A stretch of DNA of 62,924 bases. Origin: GCA-2733415 sp049614485 (GTDB taxonomy: Bacteria > Bacteroidota > Bacteroidia > Flavobacteriales > Flavobacteriaceae). The DNA lies in contig JBMZDR010000012.1 of NCBI GenBank assembly GCA_049614485.1, positions 1 to 62,924 on the forward strand, written 5' to 3'. Made by a program: the position numbers and the translations under genes. Below are positions 61,548-62,924 of the stretch, piece by piece. The notes under the pieces were generated by a model that was not told the origin of the DNA, ran no database searches, and saw nothing but the letters and a program-made list of their open reading frames with translations. Numbering within the stretch: the stretch's first letter is position 1; every line of letters starts with the position of its first letter.

Positions 61548-61578
61548 TTGGTTTGTAATAAGATAGCGCATATATTTA
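61548..61578 (+). promoter_or_regulatory. Promoter of the 61637 gene
   Basis: TTG (61548-61550), 20 bp, then TATATTTA (61571-61578), seven of eight to the Bacteroidota consensus with ideal spacing. Transcription would begin near 61583, at the start of the repeat array. Confidence 0.5.
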
Positions 61579-61580
61579 CA

Positions 61581-61628
61581 ACATCATTAACAACATCATT
61601 AACAACAACATTAACAACAACATTAAAA
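61581..61628 (+). repeat. Four tandem 12-bp repeats in a gene leader
   Basis: Units acatcattaaca, acatcattaaca, acaacattaaca, acaacattaaaa run without spacers and end nine bases before the ATG at 61637. The first two are identical and the last two differ by one or two bases. They would make an unstructured leader free of G. Confidence 0.85.
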
Positions 61629-61636
61629 AACTAATC

Positions 61637-62005
61637 ATGACTATTAAAAAATTAATTTTAACCGGAGTTTTATTTCTATTAGCTGGGAATGTATTTGCTA
61701 CTGAAAAAAACATCAATAAAAAAGATCTTGACAAGAAAGCTTGTAAATACGTACAAGAACGTATAGATACTATTGAAGAGTTTTATAGTTCTGATGTAGG
61801 GTTTAGTTTTGAATTAATAAATGCAAGTAAATTTTTAGCAAACATTTCTGAAATAGAATCTAACTACTTATACAGCTATGAAGCTATAGGTGAAGCCTTA
61901 GAAACTAATGATGTAATGACTTGGAAAAACTGGTTTGAAGCTAACAAACACCTATTAAGCTGGGATGATGAATTAAATACCGTAATTATTAAAACAGAAG
62001 GATAA
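61637..62005 (+). CDS. Small secreted hypothetical protein
   Basis: A 122-residue protein with a signal peptide (MTIKKLILTGVLFLLAGNVFA). The mature part is about 100 residues and acidic in its C-terminal half. It has one cysteine (near residue 37) and a predicted helical region DLDKKACKYVQERIDTIEEFY. I do not recognise a family. The gene follows an unusual repeat-bearing leader and a good promoter and ends just before a bidirectional terminator, so it is a real single-gene unit. Whether its expression depends on the repeat number cannot be told from one copy. Confidence 0.68.
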   Translation: MTIKKLILTGVLFLLAGNVFATEKNINKKDLDKKACKYVQERIDTIEEFYSSDVGFSFELINASKFLANISEIESNYLYSYEAIGEALETNDVMTWKNWFEANKHLLSWDDELNTVIIKTEG

Positions 62006-62025
62006 TTTACGTTTACATACTACAC

Positions 62026-62055
62026 AAAAGCCTCGAATCTCGAGGCTTTTTTTTT
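62026..62055. terminator. Bidirectional terminator between convergent genes
   Basis: AAAAGCCTCG / CGAGGCTTTT with a 5-base loop and a run of nine T, between the 61637 gene and the leftward 62065 gene. Confidence 0.88.
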
Positions 62056-62064
62056 GTTTTAATT

Positions 62065-62610
62065 CTAATGTATTCTATCTAATGAATAGCCCCATTCTTT
62101 TGCTTGGGCTACATTGTCTTCAATCCATCTGTGTGCAGAACCACAGGATGCCATAAAATAATCTTTATCAAGTAATAGCGGCATGTCAATGTCTCGTTTT
62201 TCATCATTAGCATAACCTATGCGTCCCATCTTATGATGAATTGTCAATTCCTCAGGTGGCGTATTGCAATTGCAAAAATGCGCTTCACATTCCGGATTAT
62301 CTTTTATGTAGGCTTTCTTTATTTTAACATACACACCTAATGCACTTGCCATTTTATTTGACACTTGTTTGATTGGCGTTGGTTTTTTCTTTGGTTTCCA
62401 GACGTAAGGTTTAGGCGGTGTTTTTTTAGATTTTTCAATAGCACGGTCTCGCATACGTTTGGCGTACGCTTGCTTTTTTTGTTGCTGATGTTCAAAAAAG
62501 TTTTGACCCTTATGCGTACGTTCCCAATTATGCACTTGACATAATTGATGCGTTTTGTTTACAATTGGGTACATACAGTTGTCTTTACTACAACACGTGT
62601 TGTCCGCCAT
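62065..62610 (-). CDS. HNH-like, phage-type zinc protein of unknown role
   Basis: A 181-residue basic protein. The N-terminus has a possible zinc site (Cys6, Cys7, Cys12, Cys24, His27), followed by a basic linker rich in Lys and Pro (about 55-85). The C-terminal 75 residues resemble HNH-type domains carried by phages: a Cys pair segment (CEAHFCNC), LTIHHKMGRIG, MASCGSAHRWIEDN and the ending AKEWGYSLD. The paired histidine and the later His fit a HNH fold, but the second Cys of the usual CxxC before CH..IE is missing, so activity is uncertain. No other phage gene is next to it. Confidence 0.65.
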   Translation of the reverse strand: MADNTCCSKDNCMYPIVNKTHQLCQVHNWERTHKGQNFFEHQQQKKQAYAKRMRDRAIEKSKKTPPKPYVWKPKKKPTPIKQVSNKMASALGVYVKIKKAYIKDNPECEAHFCNCNTPPEELTIHHKMGRIGYANDEKRDIDMPLLLDKDYFMASCGSAHRWIEDNVAQAKEWGYSLDRIH

Positions 62611-62877
62611 ATGATATAAGTTTTTCTTGAGAATGTAAATATATAAAAAAGAGTGCTTACTAAAATGATGCGTTATCTAAACAACCATCCTCATAGCTTC
62701 CTCACCAACCTCAGTCACTAGTACTAGCACTACATCATCACACGCTACCCACACACCAAATAAGCCCTTTTAACACACGTTTTGGCTTACGAGTAGGATA
62801 ATGATGCGGCAACACAAAAAAGATGTACTGTAGTAGCACACCTTAATTGAATTCTGTATTTATTTTTTAGTTGTTGA
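62611..62877. other. Intergenic sequence, no recognisable feature
   Basis: About 267 bp upstream of the HNH-like gene. I find no convincing reading frame, stem-loop with T run or repeat here. Compared with the surrounding sequence it has more C and G (for example around 62690-62760), with several runs of mixed ca/ct. Confidence 0.4.
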
Positions 62878-62924
62878 CTAATAAATATTACTCATAATTT
62901 TCCATCCATCTAAAGTTTTAATTG
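62878..62924 (-). CDS. Possible 3' end of a gene continuing beyond the window
   Basis: On the minus strand, from the edge to a TAG at 62880-62878, one frame reads IKTLDGWKIMSNIY. The ending DGWKI is the usual last strand of SnoaL/NTF2-like proteins, but fifteen codons are too few for a family assignment. The frame is open to the window end. Confidence 0.3.
   Translation of the reverse strand, partial: IKTLDGWKIMSNIY

Larger units (their letters stand above)
61190..61636. other. AT-rich intergenic region between divergent genes
   Basis: This 447-bp gap has no credible coding frame. It contains the ruvB promoter side (61241-61248), the promoter of the 61637 gene (61548-61578) and a 12-bp repeat array (61581-61628). 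The rest, about 61250-61540, is A-rich and low in complexity, and I find no stem-loop, tRNA or known riboswitch in it. Confidence 0.5.

Noticed and set aside
61581..61628. Short repeat array as a CRISPR locus
   Set aside because: Units of 12 bp abut each other with no spacers, and no cas gene is present anywhere in the window.

Overview
The window is a stretch of chromosome from a low-GC, gliding-type member of the Flavobacteriaceae (Bacteroidota). The evidence is the gldK-gldL-gldM cluster, a 2,415-residue SprA, a PorP/SprF protein, a RemB-like protein, cargo with type IX secretion (T9SS) sorting tails, AT-rich spacers, and -7 boxes of the Bacteroidota type (TAnnTTTG) in place of sigma-70 boxes. 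I cannot name the genus. I see no rRNA, tRNA, insertion sequence, integrase or CRISPR array. Almost all of the sequence is ordinary core chromosome.

Layout. 1-3261: gldM (cut by the window edge), gldL and gldK, the T9SS/gliding motor core, read leftward. 3427-8002: an arginase-like protein, topA and a membrane protein. 8113-14657 (rightward): miaB, a sigma-54 activator, lptE, a TPR protein, secG, groES and groEL. 14845-16884: a secreted M43-type metalloprotease with a T9SS tail. 16962-20186 (leftward): a probable copper-handling set made of a HYC_CC_PP protein, a TonB-dependent receptor and a secreted HMA protein. 20243-26286: gamma-carbonic anhydrase-like protein, PorP/SprF, NifU, dodecin, MscS, an S74 self-cleaving repeat protein, and tsaB. 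26406-32078: a complete ABC exporter (ATPase, two permeases, HlyD, TolC). 32910-38127: cytochrome oxidase assembly and subunits (cyoE, two subunit III genes, subunit IV, a SCO-like protein, SCO1, DUF420). 38175-42834: remB-like gene, two tonB-like genes, vanZ and gcvH. 42903-54076: sprA, ruvA, malic enzyme and queG.

54111-61189 holds the most interesting accessory material. ruvB, a lipoprotein-like TPR histidine kinase and a LuxR-type response regulator are translationally coupled. Next to them lie a beta-helix secreted protein, a T9SS cargo protein built of four repeats, and an unrecognised secreted protein. The two promoter regions that serve these secreted genes both carry ACCGTA/TACGGT elements about 45 and 70 bases upstream of a perfect TAnnTTTG box that lacks a -33 TTG. 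This is the layout expected for a dedicated activator, so I propose that the kinase/regulator pair controls the flanking surface proteins.

The right end (61637-62924) has a small secreted protein behind a 12-bp repeat array, an HNH-type, phage-like protein, and what may be the tail of another gene at the edge.
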